Shown here piece after piece: positions 51,872 to 62,493 of a stretch of 64,000 bases of DNA. Source of the stretch: Bacteroidota bacterium (GTDB lineage: Bacteria > Bacteroidota > Bacteroidia > UKL13-3); assembly GCA_027484685.1 (NCBI GenBank), contig JAIXSO010000040.1, forward strand, positions 88,579 through 152,578, given 5' to 3'. The stretch's first letter is position 1. The number at the start of each line of letters is the position of its first letter. The position numbers and the translations under genes are program-made. The notes under the pieces were generated by a model. The model searched no databases. It saw only the letters and a list, made by a program, of their open reading frames with translations, and had not been told where the DNA came from.

Positions 51872-53707
51872 ATGAAAGGTTACTTTAAATTTTTAAGATT
51901 TACTTTTAAATATAAATACTATGCTGTAATGAATATTTTGTGTAATATTCTTTCTAGTATATTTGGCTTATTTTCAATTGCTTCTATAATGCCTTTGTTA
52001 GATGTGTTGTTTAGCACACATCGCGAACCTAATAAACCTGTTGAAACAACAACTTCTGCCGGATTTAGCTTTAGCCGCTATTTCGATATATTAAAAGATA
52101 ATATTTGGGAATATAAAACCATTTATGGTGCTGAAAGGGTATTACTGTTCATTTGTATTTTTGTAATACTCATGATAATGCTTAAAAACCTGTTCCGTTA
52201 TTTGGCATTGTTTTTTATGGTTCCTATGCGTAACTATATAGTAAGCGATTACCGAATTGCAGCTTATAATCGCATTTTGGTTTTGCCATTATCGTATTTT
52301 AGTAATGAGAAAAAAGGCGATTTATTGAGCCGTATGACCAGCGATATGCACCAAATTGAAGCTGCGGTTATGAGTTCGTTAGAGGCATTTACCAAAGAAC
52401 CAATTACTATTTTAATTTCGTTGGTTTCGCTTATTTGGGTTAGTCCGTTGTTAACTTTAATTGTTTTTTGCACTTTGCCTATCAGTGCACTTTTTACTGC
52501 TTTAATTGGTAAATTACTAAAAAGCCAAACAGCTAAAAGCCAATCAAAATTTGGCGATTTGGTAGCATTAATTGAAGAAACTTTAATGGGTGTGCGCGTT
52601 ATCAAAGCATTTAATGCGCAAGATTTTTTGTTTAAACGTTTTAAAGTTCAAAATAAACTATATACCGATTTAAACATAAAAGCCAATAGAACAAGCGATG
52701 GTTCATCGCCAATAAGCGAAACCATTAGTGTTTCGGTTTTTGCCACTATTTTGTGGATTGGTGGTAAAATGGTTTTAGCTAATGACGAAAGTTTAACCGC
52801 TTCGGTTTTCATAGGTTATTTGGCTGTTTTTTCGCAATTGCTCTCGCCTGCCAAAGCATTTAGCACAGCTTATAATTCCATGAACAAAGGCTTAGCCTCT
52901 ATTGAAAGGGTTGAGGAAATTATTAACAGCGAGGAAGTAATAACTGAAAAGCCATATGCTGCTTCTATTCAAAGTTTTAAAGATTCGATTGAGTTTAAAA
53001 ACGTATATTTTAAATACAAAGACGAATGGGTAATTGAAAACTTGAATTTAAAAATTAAAAAAGGCCAAACTGTAGCTCTAGTTGGTCCTTCGGGAAGTGG
53101 TAAATCAACTTTAACTGATTTAATTCCGCGCTTTTATGATCCAATAGATGGGCAAATTTTAATTGATGGTGTAGATATTCGTGATTACAAAATATTGGAG
53201 TTGCGTGGCTTAATGGCTATTGTAACGCAAGAAAGTATTTTATTTAACGATACTGTAGCTAATAATATCAGTTTTGCCAATAAAGAAATTAGTGATAAGC
53301 AAATTGAAGAATCGGCCAGAATAGCCAATGCGCATAGTTTTATAGCCGAAACCGAATTTGGTTACCAAACCAATATTGGTGATAGGGGAAATAAATTAAG
53401 TGGTGGACAAAAACAAAGGTTAAGCATAGCCCGCGCGGTAAATACCAATCCTGATATTTTAATTTTGGACGAAGCTACTTCGGCTTTAGATACCGCAAGT
53501 GAGCGTTTGGTACAAGAAGCATTGAGTAATGTAATGTTAAATCGTACTACCATAGTGGTTGCACATAGATTAAGCACCATAAAAAATGCTGATACCATTG
53601 TGGTATTAGAAAAAGGAAAAATTGTACAACAAGGCAATCACAATGAGTTAATTCAGCAAGAAGGAATGTATAAACAACTTATTGATATGCAGCAAATTCC
53701 TGAATAA
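51872..53707 (+). CDS. MsbA-like ABC transporter, permease-ATPase fusion
   Basis: 611 residues. The membrane domain (about 1-345) has six helices starting MNILCNILSSIFGLFSIASI and the type I exporter loop EKKGDLLSRMTSDMHQIEAAV. The ATPase domain has Walker A GPSGSGKST (about 406-414), Q loop VTQESILFN, signature LSGGQKQRLSIARA (about 509) and Walker B ILILDEATSALD (about 529). It probably exports a lipid such as lipid A core, as MsbA does; substrate not proven. The glycosyltransferase-like gene starts 2 bp later. Confidence 0.92.
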   Translation: MKGYFKFLRFTFKYKYYAVMNILCNILSSIFGLFSIASIMPLLDVLFSTHREPNKPVETTTSAGFSFSRYFDILKDNIWEYKTIYGAERVLLFICIFVILMIMLKNLFRYLALFFMVPMRNYIVSDYRIAAYNRILVLPLSYFSNEKKGDLLSRMTSDMHQIEAAVMSSLEAFTKEPITILISLVSLIWVSPLLTLIVFCTLPISALFTALIGKLLKSQTAKSQSKFGDLVALIEETLMGVRVIKAFNAQDFLFKRFKVQNKLYTDLNIKANRTSDGSSPISETISVSVFATILWIGGKMVLANDESLTASVFIGYLAVFSQLLSPAKAFSTAYNSMNKGLASIERVEEIINSEEVITEKPYAASIQSFKDSIEFKNVYFKYKDEWVIENLNLKIKKGQTVALVGPSGSGKSTLTDLIPRFYDPIDGQILIDGVDIRDYKILELRGLMAIVTQESILFNDTVANNISFANKEISDKQIEESARIANAHSFIAETEFGYQTNIGDRGNKLSGGQKQRLSIARAVNTNPDILILDEATSALDTASERLVQEALSNVMLNRTTIVVAHRLSTIKNADTIVVLEKGKIVQQGNHNELIQQEGMYKQLIDMQQIPE

Positions 53708-53709
53708 AA

Positions 53710-54579
53710 ATGAAAGTTGCGGGGTTTACATTTATAAAAAATGCCATTATTTACGATTATCCAATTGTAGAAGCCATACATTCTATTTTGCCAATTTGTG
53801 ATGAAGTGTATGTGGCTTTGGGAAAATCGGATGATGAAACCGAAGCATTGATTAGGTCAATTCATCCCGAAAAAATAAAAATAATTAAAACCCTTTGGGA
53901 CGAAACACTAAAAGAAGGCGGAAAAGTTTTAGCCGTTGAAACCAATAAAGCTTTTCAAGCAATTCCTGCTTTTTACGATTGGTGTTTTTATATTCAAGGC
54001 GATGAAGCCATACACGAAAAGTATTTGCCTGCTGTAAAAAAAGCCATGCTCGATTTTAAAAACAATAAAAACGTAGATGGTTTGCTGTTTAAATACCTAC
54101 ATTTTTATGGTTCATACGATTATATTGGCAACTCAAGCACTTGGTATAACAACGAAATAAGGGTTATAAAAAACAATAAAAATATTTACTCTTATAAAGA
54201 TGCCCAAGGCTTTAGAAAAAACCACGATGAAAAGTTAAATGTAAAACCAATTGAAGCCTATATTTACCATTATGGTTGGGTGAAAGATCCACGAGCCATG
54301 CAGCGCAAACAAGAGGAGTTTCATAAACTTTGGCATAACCAAGATTGGATAGATAAAAATGTGGTAAAAGCCGAAGCTTTTGATTACAGTAAAATAGATT
54401 CGTTGGCCAAATTTACAGGCACCCATCCTAAAGTTATGTTGAAGCGCATTGCTAATAAAAATTGGCAGTTTGAGTTCGATTTAAAATACAATAAAACCAA
54501 ACCAAAAGATAAATTTAAACAATTGGCTTTAAAACTTTTTGGGTGGGAAATAGGTTACAAAAACTACAGAAAAATTTAA
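53710..54579 (+). CDS. Glycosyltransferase family 2-like protein
   Basis: 289 residues, soluble. A GT-A-like start (MKVAGFTFIKNAIIYDYPIVE, AIHSILPICDEVYVALGKSDDET) and the acidic ...WCFYIQGDEAIHE, whose D-E may replace the usual DxD. Later GNSSTWYNNEIRVIKNN and IYHYGWVKDPRAM fit the family that Bacteroidota annotate as glycosyltransferase. Coupled to the ABC exporter (2-bp gap), so it may add a sugar to the exported molecule or to a surface polysaccharide. Confidence 0.78.
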   Translation: MKVAGFTFIKNAIIYDYPIVEAIHSILPICDEVYVALGKSDDETEALIRSIHPEKIKIIKTLWDETLKEGGKVLAVETNKAFQAIPAFYDWCFYIQGDEAIHEKYLPAVKKAMLDFKNNKNVDGLLFKYLHFYGSYDYIGNSSTWYNNEIRVIKNNKNIYSYKDAQGFRKNHDEKLNVKPIEAYIYHYGWVKDPRAMQRKQEEFHKLWHNQDWIDKNVVKAEAFDYSKIDSLAKFTGTHPKVMLKRIANKNWQFEFDLKYNKTKPKDKFKQLALKLFGWEIGYKNYRKI

Positions 54580-54770
54580 AGTGTTTTATTACTAACTTAT
54601 AAAATGTTTGCACTAATTTTTATTTAAATTAAAAATGTAACTATTTAAAAATTAGACCTTCTGTGTATTAGCACTCAGTATAATTTAGGAATTAATGTCT
54701 TATTTTATCAATTGTAAATAATTTACTTTAGTTTTTTAATTAACTGAAAAAGAAGCATTTTTTTAAAAAC

Positions 54771-56264
54771 ATGAAGTTTAAATTTGGTAAATATAAATAC
54801 TTAATATGTAGCATATTACTGAGTTTTTTCTATATACCTTTTACTCAACTTTATGCGCAAAGCCAAATAGGTTTAACAGTAGGCAATTATATAGGAATTA
54901 ATCATTTGCAGGTTAATCCGGCTAATATTTGTTTTCAGCCGTTGGCGGTTGATTTAAGCATTGTTAGTTTTGATGGAAACTTAAATAATAATAACTTTTA
55001 TTCAGAAGCTACATTTTTATTAACCAGACCATTTAACAATAATTTTAACAAGTTAGTTCCTCAAAATAAGGGTTTTAACTCCGATGCTGTAAAAGAAAGT
55101 AATTTGGTCGTTAAAAAAAATTTACAGCCCAATGGTTATATTTTTGGAGGTGTGTATGCCTTAGGTCCTTCTATTTTATTTGCCATTAATAAAAAGAAAT
55201 CGTTGGCGTTTACAACTGGCTTTAGAACACATTTAGGCATTACCAATATTTCTGATTTAACTGCCAATACCATTTTTGAAGGATTGACTTTTAGCGAAGT
55301 TATTTTTCAGAAAATGAAAATGACTGATACTAAAGTTTCGTTTGCTAGTTGGGCCGAATGCGGTATAAGCTATGCCCAAGTAATAAATGAAAATAACCAC
55401 TACATGCACCGTTTAGGCTTTACTGTTAAAGGATTGTTAGGTCTTTCTGGTGCCTATATTTACGATAGAGGTTTTAATGGTGAAAATGAAAATGGAAAAG
55501 ATTTGATATTTAATAATTCAAGTTTTTCGTATGCTTATTCGGGGCCAACCACTAAAAATATAAACGCAGCTAATGCACAAAACGATTTAAAAATTAGAGG
55601 CTTTGGTGCCGGTTTTGATATTGGTTACTCGGTAGAAAAGAAGAATTATACCAGCACACGTTATTGCCCTAAAATGTATGGTTTTAGTACAGTAAGTGTT
55701 GATTATAAATGGAAGGCAGGTATTTCTATTTTAGATATTGGTGCCATTAAATTTGACCAAAATGCCTTTTTAACTGAAATAGATAATGGTTCCATGCGCT
55801 GGCCTAAATTTGATTCTTTACTGAATAAAGATGTGGCCGAAATTGATGCACTTTTCAGATCATTTGTAACGGGTACTACTCCCAAAACTGCCAATGCCTT
55901 TTGGTTAATTTTACCAAGTGCTGTTAGCATTCAGTTTGATTACCGAGTGGTGCAAGAGTTTTTTGCCAATATTACCATTTATCAGCGGATTACCTTGGCT
56001 CAAATGCCCTCGCTTTCGCGTATGAACGTTATTGCTTTAACGCCAAGATATGATAGTGAAATATGGACACTTAGTATGCCTTTTATTTTAAACGAGTATA
56101 AAAATTTTAACATTGGTATAGCGTACAGGTATAAATACATTACCGTTGGTTCTGATAGGGTAGCTGAAACTTTTGGATTAAAACAAGCTTATGGAGCCGA
56201 TATTTATGCATCTTTAAAATATTATATAGGCCACCAATCGTCAAAAGGACGTAAGTTGTTTTAG
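54771..56264 (+). CDS. DUF5723-family outer-membrane protein
   Basis: 497 residues: signal peptide (LICSILLSFFYIPFTQLYA) then QIGLTVGNYIGINHLQVNPANI, the family start, in which GNYIG...NPAN is typical. Barrel-like strands run to the end (ADIYASLKYYIGHQS). Members are of unknown function and found across Bacteroidota. ATG at 54771; monocistronic. Confidence 0.8.
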   Translation: MKFKFGKYKYLICSILLSFFYIPFTQLYAQSQIGLTVGNYIGINHLQVNPANICFQPLAVDLSIVSFDGNLNNNNFYSEATFLLTRPFNNNFNKLVPQNKGFNSDAVKESNLVVKKNLQPNGYIFGGVYALGPSILFAINKKKSLAFTTGFRTHLGITNISDLTANTIFEGLTFSEVIFQKMKMTDTKVSFASWAECGISYAQVINENNHYMHRLGFTVKGLLGLSGAYIYDRGFNGENENGKDLIFNNSSFSYAYSGPTTKNINAANAQNDLKIRGFGAGFDIGYSVEKKNYTSTRYCPKMYGFSTVSVDYKWKAGISILDIGAIKFDQNAFLTEIDNGSMRWPKFDSLLNKDVAEIDALFRSFVTGTTPKTANAFWLILPSAVSIQFDYRVVQEFFANITIYQRITLAQMPSLSRMNVIALTPRYDSEIWTLSMPFILNEYKNFNIGIAYRYKYITVGSDRVAETFGLKQAYGADIYASLKYYIGHQSSKGRKLF

Positions 56265-56279
56265 TAAATATTTTTTTGT

Positions 56280-56315
56280 AAAATAAAAAACCACATAGCT
56301 GTTAACTATGTGGTT
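56280..56315 (-). terminator. Rho-independent terminator of the rocD gene
   Basis: Arms AACCACATAG / CTATGTGGTT (56289-56315) with a 7-nt loop, followed on the minus strand by TTTTTTATTTT. Starts 25 bp after the rocD stop codon. Confidence 0.87.
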
Positions 56316-56339
56316 CAGATTATAGACTAAAAATATTAT

Positions 56340-57587
56340 TTATTGTAATCCTAAAATTACTTTTTCTATTATATCGCAAGCCTGGTTCATTTGCTCGGCA
56401 TTAATGGTTAGTGGCGGAGCAAAGCGGATGATATCGCCATGCGTTTGTTTGGCTAAAAGTCCATTGTCTTTTAAAGTTAAGCAAACATCGTAAGCGGTTT
56501 TTCCATTGCCAAAAGGCATAATTACAATAGCATTTAATAAACCTCGGCCACGCACCAAACTAATTAAATTGGTTTTTTGCATCAAGGCAGTCATTCTTTC
56601 TCTAAAAATGATACCCATTGCCTCTGAATTTTCGGCTAATTTTTCATCAGTTAATACTTTTAACGATTCCATGGCTACTGCACAAGCTAAAGGATTTCCG
56701 CCATAAGTACTTCCGTGTTCGCCTGGTTTTATGGTAAGCATTATTTCGTTATTGGCTAAAACCGCTGCCACAGGCATGGTTCCGCCCGAAAGTGCTTTTC
56801 CTAAAATTAAAATATCGGATTTTACTTGCTCATGGTCGCAGGCCAACATTTTACCAGTGCGGCATAAGCCTGTTTGCACTTCATCGGCTATCATTAATAC
56901 ATTGTATTTGGTACATAAAGCGCGTACACCTTTTAAGTAGCCTTCGTGTGGCACTACCACTCCTGCTTCGCCTTGAATTGGCTCAAACATAAAAGCACAA
57001 ATGTTTTTATTGGCTTTAAATGTTTCTTCTAAAATGGCTAAATCGTTATATGGAACCAATTTAAAACCTGGCATATAAGGACCAAAACCTTTGTAACTGC
57101 TTGGGTCGTTGCTGCTCGAAATAGCTGCCATGGTTCTACCCCAAAAATTACCTTCTACAAAAATTACTTCTGCTTGATTTTCGGCAATACCTTTTACATC
57201 ATAACCCCAACGTCTGGCCAATTTAATAGCAGTTTCGCCACCTTCTACACCTGTGTTCATGGGTAATACTTTATCAAAACCAAAGTAATGGGTAATAAAT
57301 TTTTCGTATTCGCCTAATTGGTTATTATGGAAAGCTCTACTGGTTAAGGTTAGTTTTTGCGCTTGGTTTATCATGGCATTAACTATACGTGGGTGGCAAT
57401 GGCCTTGGTTTACAGCACTGTATGCCGAAAGGAAATCAAAATATTGTTTGCCTTCTACATCGTACATAAAAATGCCTTCGGCTTTTTCTATCACTACCGG
57501 AATAGGGTGGTAATTATGCGCGCCAAATTCGTGTTCTAGTTCTATAAAATAATCGCTTTTGCTTAAATTCAATGAGTTATGTTCCAT
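56340..57587 (-). CDS. rocD: Ornithine--oxo-acid transaminase
   Basis: 415 residues, class III PLP aminotransferase of the RocD type. Typical start [30 protein letters not shown], then [51 protein letters not shown], the PLP lysine in [15 protein letters not shown] (about K260), [15 protein letters not shown] and RGRGLLNAI. It converts ornithine to glutamate semialdehyde in arginine breakdown or proline synthesis. The overall pattern is close to known RocD and unlike the 49519 enzyme. Confidence 0.94.
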   Translation of the reverse strand: MEHNSLNLSKSDYFIELEHEFGAHNYHPIPVVIEKAEGIFMYDVEGKQYFDFLSAYSAVNQGHCHPRIVNAMINQAQKLTLTSRAFHNNQLGEYEKFITHYFGFDKVLPMNTGVEGGETAIKLARRWGYDVKGIAENQAEVIFVEGNFWGRTMAAISSSNDPSSYKGFGPYMPGFKLVPYNDLAILEETFKANKNICAFMFEPIQGEAGVVVPHEGYLKGVRALCTKYNVLMIADEVQTGLCRTGKMLACDHEQVKSDILILGKALSGGTMPVAAVLANNEIMLTIKPGEHGSTYGGNPLACAVAMESLKVLTDEKLAENSEAMGIIFRERMTALMQKTNLISLVRGRGLLNAIVIMPFGNGKTAYDVCLTLKDNGLLAKQTHGDIIRFAPPLTINAEQMNQACDIIEKVILGLQ

Positions 57588-57820
57588 ACTGTAGGCAAAG
57601 GTAAGCCAATTTTAATGTAAAAAAATAGGAGTTTTGTTATTCAATGTTCGATATTGCGAGTTGGTTGATTGTTGCGAGTTGGTTGTTCGTTTTTCGTCAT
57701 TGCGAGGTACAGCATGTGCCGCCAAAGCGGTAAAGCAATCTCACTCGAATTATTCGTGGTTCGATATTCGTAGTTTGTTATTCGTTCTACCCATATTGGT
57801 GGGCACCAATAAGAAATAAT

Positions 57821-58148
57821 GAAAGTAGTATTATCTCGTGCGGGAAATTGTAGATACGTAACATGTTACGTCTTTAGCTAAAAAGATGTTGCGTGCAACG
57901 TCTCTACATGGTTGTTGGAAAATTCGATGGTTTTCTTATGGCAAGGTAGAGACGTTTAATTAAACGTCTTTACAGCATTTGCCCACGTTGTTGTTTAGCG
58001 AAGTATCGCCCCTATGGGGCTTTAGGTTAGTGAGATTTATATGTTTTGTTACAATAGTTTCGCTCCTATGGAGCTTTCAGTTTGGGGAAGTATTCTAAGG
58101 TTAATCAACCCAATTTTTTGTAGGCGAGGATTTCTGCAATGTTGTAAT
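57821..58148. repeat. C-type repeat, copy 4 (tandem unit 1, reverse orientation)
   Basis: 328 bp. Contains palindromes with GACGT/ACGTC ends: TACGTAACATGTTACGT near 57855, GATGTTGCGTGCAACGTC at 57885-57902 and AGACGTTTAATTAAACGTCT at 57950-57969. Then GCCCC/GGGGC and GCTCC/GGAGC. Ends with an A-like GTAGGCGAGGATTTCTGCAA. Confidence 0.9.
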
Positions 58149-58470
58149 GAAAGTAGTATTACCTCGTGCGGGAAATTGTAGAGACGTAACATGTTACGTC
58201 TTTAGCTAAAAAGATGTTGCGTGCAACGTCTCTGCATGGTTATTGGGAAATACAATGGTTTTCTTTGACCAAGGTAAAGACGTTTAATTAAACGTCTTTA
58301 CAGCATTTGCCCACGTTGTTGTTTAGCGAAGTATCGCCCCTATGGGGCTTTAGGTTGGTGAGATTTATATGTTTTGTTACCATAGTTTCGCTCCTATGGA
58401 GCTTTCAGTTTGGGGAACATTTCTGGTTTATCACCCCAATTTATTGCAGGCGAGGTAGCCTATAATGGCA
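58149..58470. repeat. C-type repeat, copy 5 (tandem unit 2, reverse orientation)
   Basis: Follows copy 4 at exactly one 328-bp period with high identity and ends with an A-like core (TTGCAGGCGAGGTAGCCTATAA). In copies 4 and 5 the A core sits at the same end of the C unit as in copies 2 and 3 read in reverse. Confidence 0.9.
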
Positions 58471-58493
58471 GGAAAATAATAAGTTATTTACAT

Positions 58494-58527
58494 AAAAAAA
58501 GCTGCCCTTGTGAGGCAGCTTTTTTTG
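58494..58527 (-). terminator. Rho-independent terminator of the DUF2723 gene
   Basis: Arms AAAAAAAGCTGCC / GGCAGCTTTTTTT with a 7-nt loop; on the minus strand followed by T-run. 18 bp after the stop codon. Confidence 0.88.
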
Positions 58528-58545
58528 TTGGGTTTTGCTTATCAA

Positions 58546-61500
58546 TTATAAGCCCGAACTAATAGCATTTAGTTTATCAGTAAACTCTTTGGCTACTGCT
58601 TCTTGTTGGTTCATTTGAGCCACTTGCATACAGTAAGTCATTATCTGAATATTTTCTTCTAACTCAGGTTTTACCAATTTGTATTTACTTGAGCTACGGA
58701 AAGTTTTGTAGTATTTAGCTTTGGTTTCGCTGGTATTTAAAATTTCGCGTAATAAAGCATTTGCTTTATCTGCGGCACCTGCCAAGAAATAACCTTCAGC
58801 TAAACGTACTGAAAATACATCATGTGCAATGGTAGTTGATGGTAATACTTTTTGGCAATAATCTAATGCTTTGATGGCACTGTCTTTTTTACCTTCTCTT
58901 ACCAATTGCTCTGCTAAACGATAGAATAAATTACGGAAATTTTTGGTTTGGCGTAGAATAGTTTCATCTAAATACACACCAGGTTGTTCCATATTACCCC
59001 ATTTAAATTTAGTCATTAAGTTGGTCCATAAAATTTTGCTGTTAATGCGTCCTGGACTTGGGTCGTTTTGGTCTTGTTGGGTAAATATTGGTACTAAACG
59101 GTAAGTTAAACCTTCCATTTGGAAATGGCTTTGCATATTTAAATACACATCGCTACCAGTAGTTATAGCCCAATATATTGGTCTTTTGTTAATATTAGTT
59201 GCTACAATATCTAAAGTTAATAAATCAGGTTTTAGCATATTGCTGCTATTGCTAATTTCAAACTTAATGCTATCAACCATTAATGCTGCATCTTCTGGTT
59301 GAACTACACCATTTTTTAAACAAGCTTCTTTGTCAATTTTTACACTGAAACGTTTGGTTGGATAATAGTTAATGTATTCTCCACCTTGTAATTGAACTTG
59401 GTTTGCTTTGTTATCATCACCCATAAATTGTAATAACTTGCCCAAATCGTAGTAGTCTTCTTTGTTTAAACCTAACGATGGATTATCGTAATACACTACA
59501 TAATTGCGTTTTTCGCCAGCATAAGTTTCAGGGCTCCAGCTAAATTCTACTGGTTTTCCATCGTAAGCAGGGCGTCTTAAACCATCTGCATACCAATCAG
59601 TTCCCAATAAACTTAAGTTAATGATTCTTACATCACTTCTAATATTTTCTACGTTTTGAGCGTACCAAAGTGGGTAAGTATCATTATCGCCATTGGTAAA
59701 TAAAATAGCATCTTTAGCACAGCTATTTAAATAATCTTCAGCAAAATGTAGAGCTGTTAAACGGTTTGAACGGTTATGGTCATCCCAGTTTTGTTGAGCC
59801 ATTAAAATTGGTGCACCTAATAAACAAGCTATGGTAGTAATACCTGTTGCTACCATGGCATTCATTTTTTTAGATAACCAATCAATAATAGCCAATACAC
59901 CTAAACCAATCCAAATAATAAAAGTTTGGTATGAACCTACATAAGCATAATCACGCTCACGCGGCTGATGTGCAGGGAAATTTAAGTATAAAATAATGAA
60001 GAAACCTGTGAATAAGAATAAAGTAGTTACCACAGTAGCATCTTCTTTTTGCTTTTTGAAATGGAACACCAAACCTATTAAACCTAAAATAAGTGGAATA
60101 CCAAAATAAGTATTGCGTGCTTTATTATCTTTAATAATTGCAGGCATATCTTTTTGTGGTCCTAATCTCCATTCATCAATAAAACCAATACCAGTAATCC
60201 AGTTTCCTCTAGTAGCGTCTCCATAACCTTGGTCATCATTTTGGCGGCCAACAAAGTTCCAGAAGAAATAACGCCAATACATAAATCCTAATTGGTACGA
60301 TAATAAGAAATCGATGTTTTTACCAAAAGTAGCTTTTTTACCTTCTGGAATATTTTCCCAATTTCGGTATGCTTGCACATAGTCACCTCTATCAGCCCAC
60401 ATACGCGGCAATACTGTACAATCTTTAGGATCGTAAACTCTCTCTAATTTTTCGCCCGATTCAACATAAGTTTCTTTTCCTGTATTAGGGTCTATGCTTC
60501 TGCGGTAGTTCATTCCTTTCGATTTGGTATCAATAGGGCGAGCGTAAAAATACTGACCATACAATAATGGGTTATCGCCATATTGCTCACGGTTAATGTA
60601 CGATAACAAAGCAAAAGGTTGGTCAGGGTCGTTCATATCAATTGGCGGATTTCCTAACGAACGAATGATAATCATTGCGTAGCTCGAAAAACCAATTACA
60701 ATGAATGAAAATGCTAAAACCATGATGTTTTTTACAGCATTGTTAATTTTAGCATAAAAGAATAAAATATAAATAATACCAGTTAATAACGCCCAGCCTA
60801 TTAAAGTTCCTGCACTTGCATTGATATTGAACGAAACCAATACTAAAGAAGTATAACATGCAATGGCAATGTATAAACTGTTTTTCTTATTGGTTTGGGT
60901 ATAATGTAAACCAGAGGCCATTAAAACCAACATGATTACTATTAATAACAATGCACCAGAATTAGTGCCCATGCCTAATGAGTTTACAGTAAAGTAATCT
61001 AATTTAGTAGCTAAAGTTGGTAAGCCAGGAATAACTCCAAATTGCACAAAACCAATAGCTAATACTGCTACAGCACTTGCTTTTAAGAAACCTTGTAAAG
61101 TGTATTTGTTCTTTTTAAAATAATATACATACACAATAGCTGGAATAACCAATAAGTTCAATAAATGGACACCAATAGCTAAACCAATTAAGTACGCAAT
61201 TAATACAATCCAACGGTCAGCACCTTTTTCATCGGCATTGTCTTCCCATTTTAAAATACACCAAAAAGTTAAGGTAGTAAAAAAACTTGACGAAGCGTAA
61301 ACCTCAGCTTCAACTGCCGAAAACCAGAATGTATCGCTAAAAGTTAATACCAAAGCTCCTACTAAACCTGCAGCCATAACTGCAAAAGTTTGTTGGCCAC
61401 TAATTTCATTAACTGTTTTGTTAACTATTTTACGGCCTAAGTGTGTAATGGTCCAAAAGGTAAACATAACACATAAAGCACTGGTAGTAGCCGAAACCAT

Positions 61501-61737
61501 GTTAACCATAAAGGCTACTTTGCTAGGATCGGCAGCAAAAAGCGAAAACATACGGCCAATCATTAAAAACAAAGGTGCTCCTGGCGGATGGCAAATTTGT
61601 AAACGATACGATGCTGAAATAAACTCACCACAATCCCAAAAACTAACAGTAGGTTCTAGCGTAAGTGTGTAAGTAATAATTGAAATAATAAATGTAACCC
61701 AACCGAGTACATTGTTGCTTAATTTGTATTGATTCAT
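58546..61737 (-). CDS. DUF2723 integral membrane protein (glycosyltransferase-like)
   Basis: 1063 residues. About twelve membrane helices fill residues 10-680, starting NVLGWVTFIISIITYTLTLEPTVSFWDCGEF; the early acidic WDCGEFI resembles the GT-C first-loop motif. Then PPGAPLFLMIGRMFSL, a large loop (DYVQAYRNWENIPEGKK region) and the NFPAHQPRERDYAYVGSYQT motif typical of DUF2723. A C-terminal extracytoplasmic part with TPR-like helices (YFLAGAADKANALLREIL) follows. Members are proposed protein O-mannosyltransferase-like enzymes of Bacteroidota; sugar and acceptor are not known. Confidence 0.9.
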   Translation of the reverse strand: MNQYKLSNNVLGWVTFIISIITYTLTLEPTVSFWDCGEFISASYRLQICHPPGAPLFLMIGRMFSLFAADPSKVAFMVNMVSATTSALCVMFTFWTITHLGRKIVNKTVNEISGQQTFAVMAAGLVGALVLTFSDTFWFSAVEAEVYASSSFFTTLTFWCILKWEDNADEKGADRWIVLIAYLIGLAIGVHLLNLLVIPAIVYVYYFKKNKYTLQGFLKASAVAVLAIGFVQFGVIPGLPTLATKLDYFTVNSLGMGTNSGALLLIVIMLVLMASGLHYTQTNKKNSLYIAIACYTSLVLVSFNINASAGTLIGWALLTGIIYILFFYAKINNAVKNIMVLAFSFIVIGFSSYAMIIIRSLGNPPIDMNDPDQPFALLSYINREQYGDNPLLYGQYFYARPIDTKSKGMNYRRSIDPNTGKETYVESGEKLERVYDPKDCTVLPRMWADRGDYVQAYRNWENIPEGKKATFGKNIDFLLSYQLGFMYWRYFFWNFVGRQNDDQGYGDATRGNWITGIGFIDEWRLGPQKDMPAIIKDNKARNTYFGIPLILGLIGLVFHFKKQKEDATVVTTLFLFTGFFIILYLNFPAHQPRERDYAYVGSYQTFIIWIGLGVLAIIDWLSKKMNAMVATGITTIACLLGAPILMAQQNWDDHNRSNRLTALHFAEDYLNSCAKDAILFTNGDNDTYPLWYAQNVENIRSDVRIINLSLLGTDWYADGLRRPAYDGKPVEFSWSPETYAGEKRNYVVYYDNPSLGLNKEDYYDLGKLLQFMGDDNKANQVQLQGGEYINYYPTKRFSVKIDKEACLKNGVVQPEDAALMVDSIKFEISNSSNMLKPDLLTLDIVATNINKRPIYWAITTGSDVYLNMQSHFQMEGLTYRLVPIFTQQDQNDPSPGRINSKILWTNLMTKFKWGNMEQPGVYLDETILRQTKNFRNLFYRLAEQLVREGKKDSAIKALDYCQKVLPSTTIAHDVFSVRLAEGYFLAGAADKANALLREILNTSETKAKYYKTFRSSSKYKLVKPELEENIQIMTYCMQVAQMNQQEAVAKEFTDKLNAISSGL

Positions 61738-62024
61738 TCTTGCTATATAGTTTCTAGTTATAAATTTTTACTGGTTTTAGCTTAAAAGGCAAACATAAGC
61801 GAAAATGCCTTATAGCGCAATAGTAAATATTTTGCTTTTTAAAATTGTAGAGGCTGACCAAGTCGCTGTTTTTTTAGTTGCATGGCAATTGTTAAAATCC
61901 TTATTTTAAGTTTTTTATAAGTTTTTACCTTTAGCTTTTTTGTGCAATTTTAGGTTTTTGTCGTTTACCCGACAATTGCCTATTACCTTAAATATTTCCT
62001 TTGTGGTATACAATTGAAACAAAT

Positions 62025-62492
62025 ATGAAACAATTTTTTTTGGCAGCAGTATTTGGTTTGTTAACGTTTTCGGTTTTTGCTCAAACCGATTTTAACACCC
62101 GCAAAAAACATTTTAACTTAGATAAAAGCAGTTTGGCTATTCAAGGCTACGACCCTATTTCTTACTTTGAAGGAAAGCCGCAAAAAGGTGTAGCTCAATT
62201 CTTGGTTTTTTACAAAGGAGTTCAATATTATTTTGTTTCAAACGCACACAAAGAACAATTTTTAAAAACTCCCGAAAAATTTGAACCTGCTTATGGCGGT
62301 TGGTGTGCTTATGCAATGGGCGAATATGGTGATAAAGTGGAAATTGACCCAACATCTTACAAAATTGTAAATGGTAAACTCTATTTGTTTTATTATAGCT
62401 TTATCAATAAAACATTGAATAAGTGGAATTTAGACGAAGCTAATTTAAAGACCAAAGCAGATAAAAATTGGGAACTATTAATTAAAAAATAA
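62025..62492 (+). CDS. Secreted YHS-domain protein
   Basis: The ATG at 62025 (MKQFFLAAVFGLLTFSVFAQ) gives a signal peptide; an upstream TTG adds eight residues. 155 residues. YHS features: LAIQGYDPISYFEGKPQKG, FYKGVQYYFVSNAHKEQF, KFEPAYGGWCAYAM; the Cys could bind a metal. Periplasmic; often next to heavy-metal or copper genes elsewhere, not here. The Omp28-like gene starts 1 bp after its stop codon. Confidence 0.85.
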   Translation: MKQFFLAAVFGLLTFSVFAQTDFNTRKKHFNLDKSSLAIQGYDPISYFEGKPQKGVAQFLVFYKGVQYYFVSNAHKEQFLKTPEKFEPAYGGWCAYAMGEYGDKVEIDPTSYKIVNGKLYLFYYSFINKTLNKWNLDEANLKTKADKNWELLIKK

Positions 62493-62493
62493 C

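Larger units (their letters stand above)
57588..58545. other. Intergenic region made mostly of C repeats
   Basis: 958 bp with no gene. 57640-57770 contains TTGCGAG-type short repeats (GCGAGTTGGTTG twice, then CATTGCGAGG...GCAATCTCA), a widespread intergenic repeat style. 57821-58470 is two C repeat units in tandem. The terminator of the DUF2723 gene closes it at 58494-58527. Confidence 0.85.

Noticed and set aside
57634..57819. 61-codon open frame on the plus strand
   Set aside because: Built from short TTGCGAG-type intergenic repeats; no conserved protein features.
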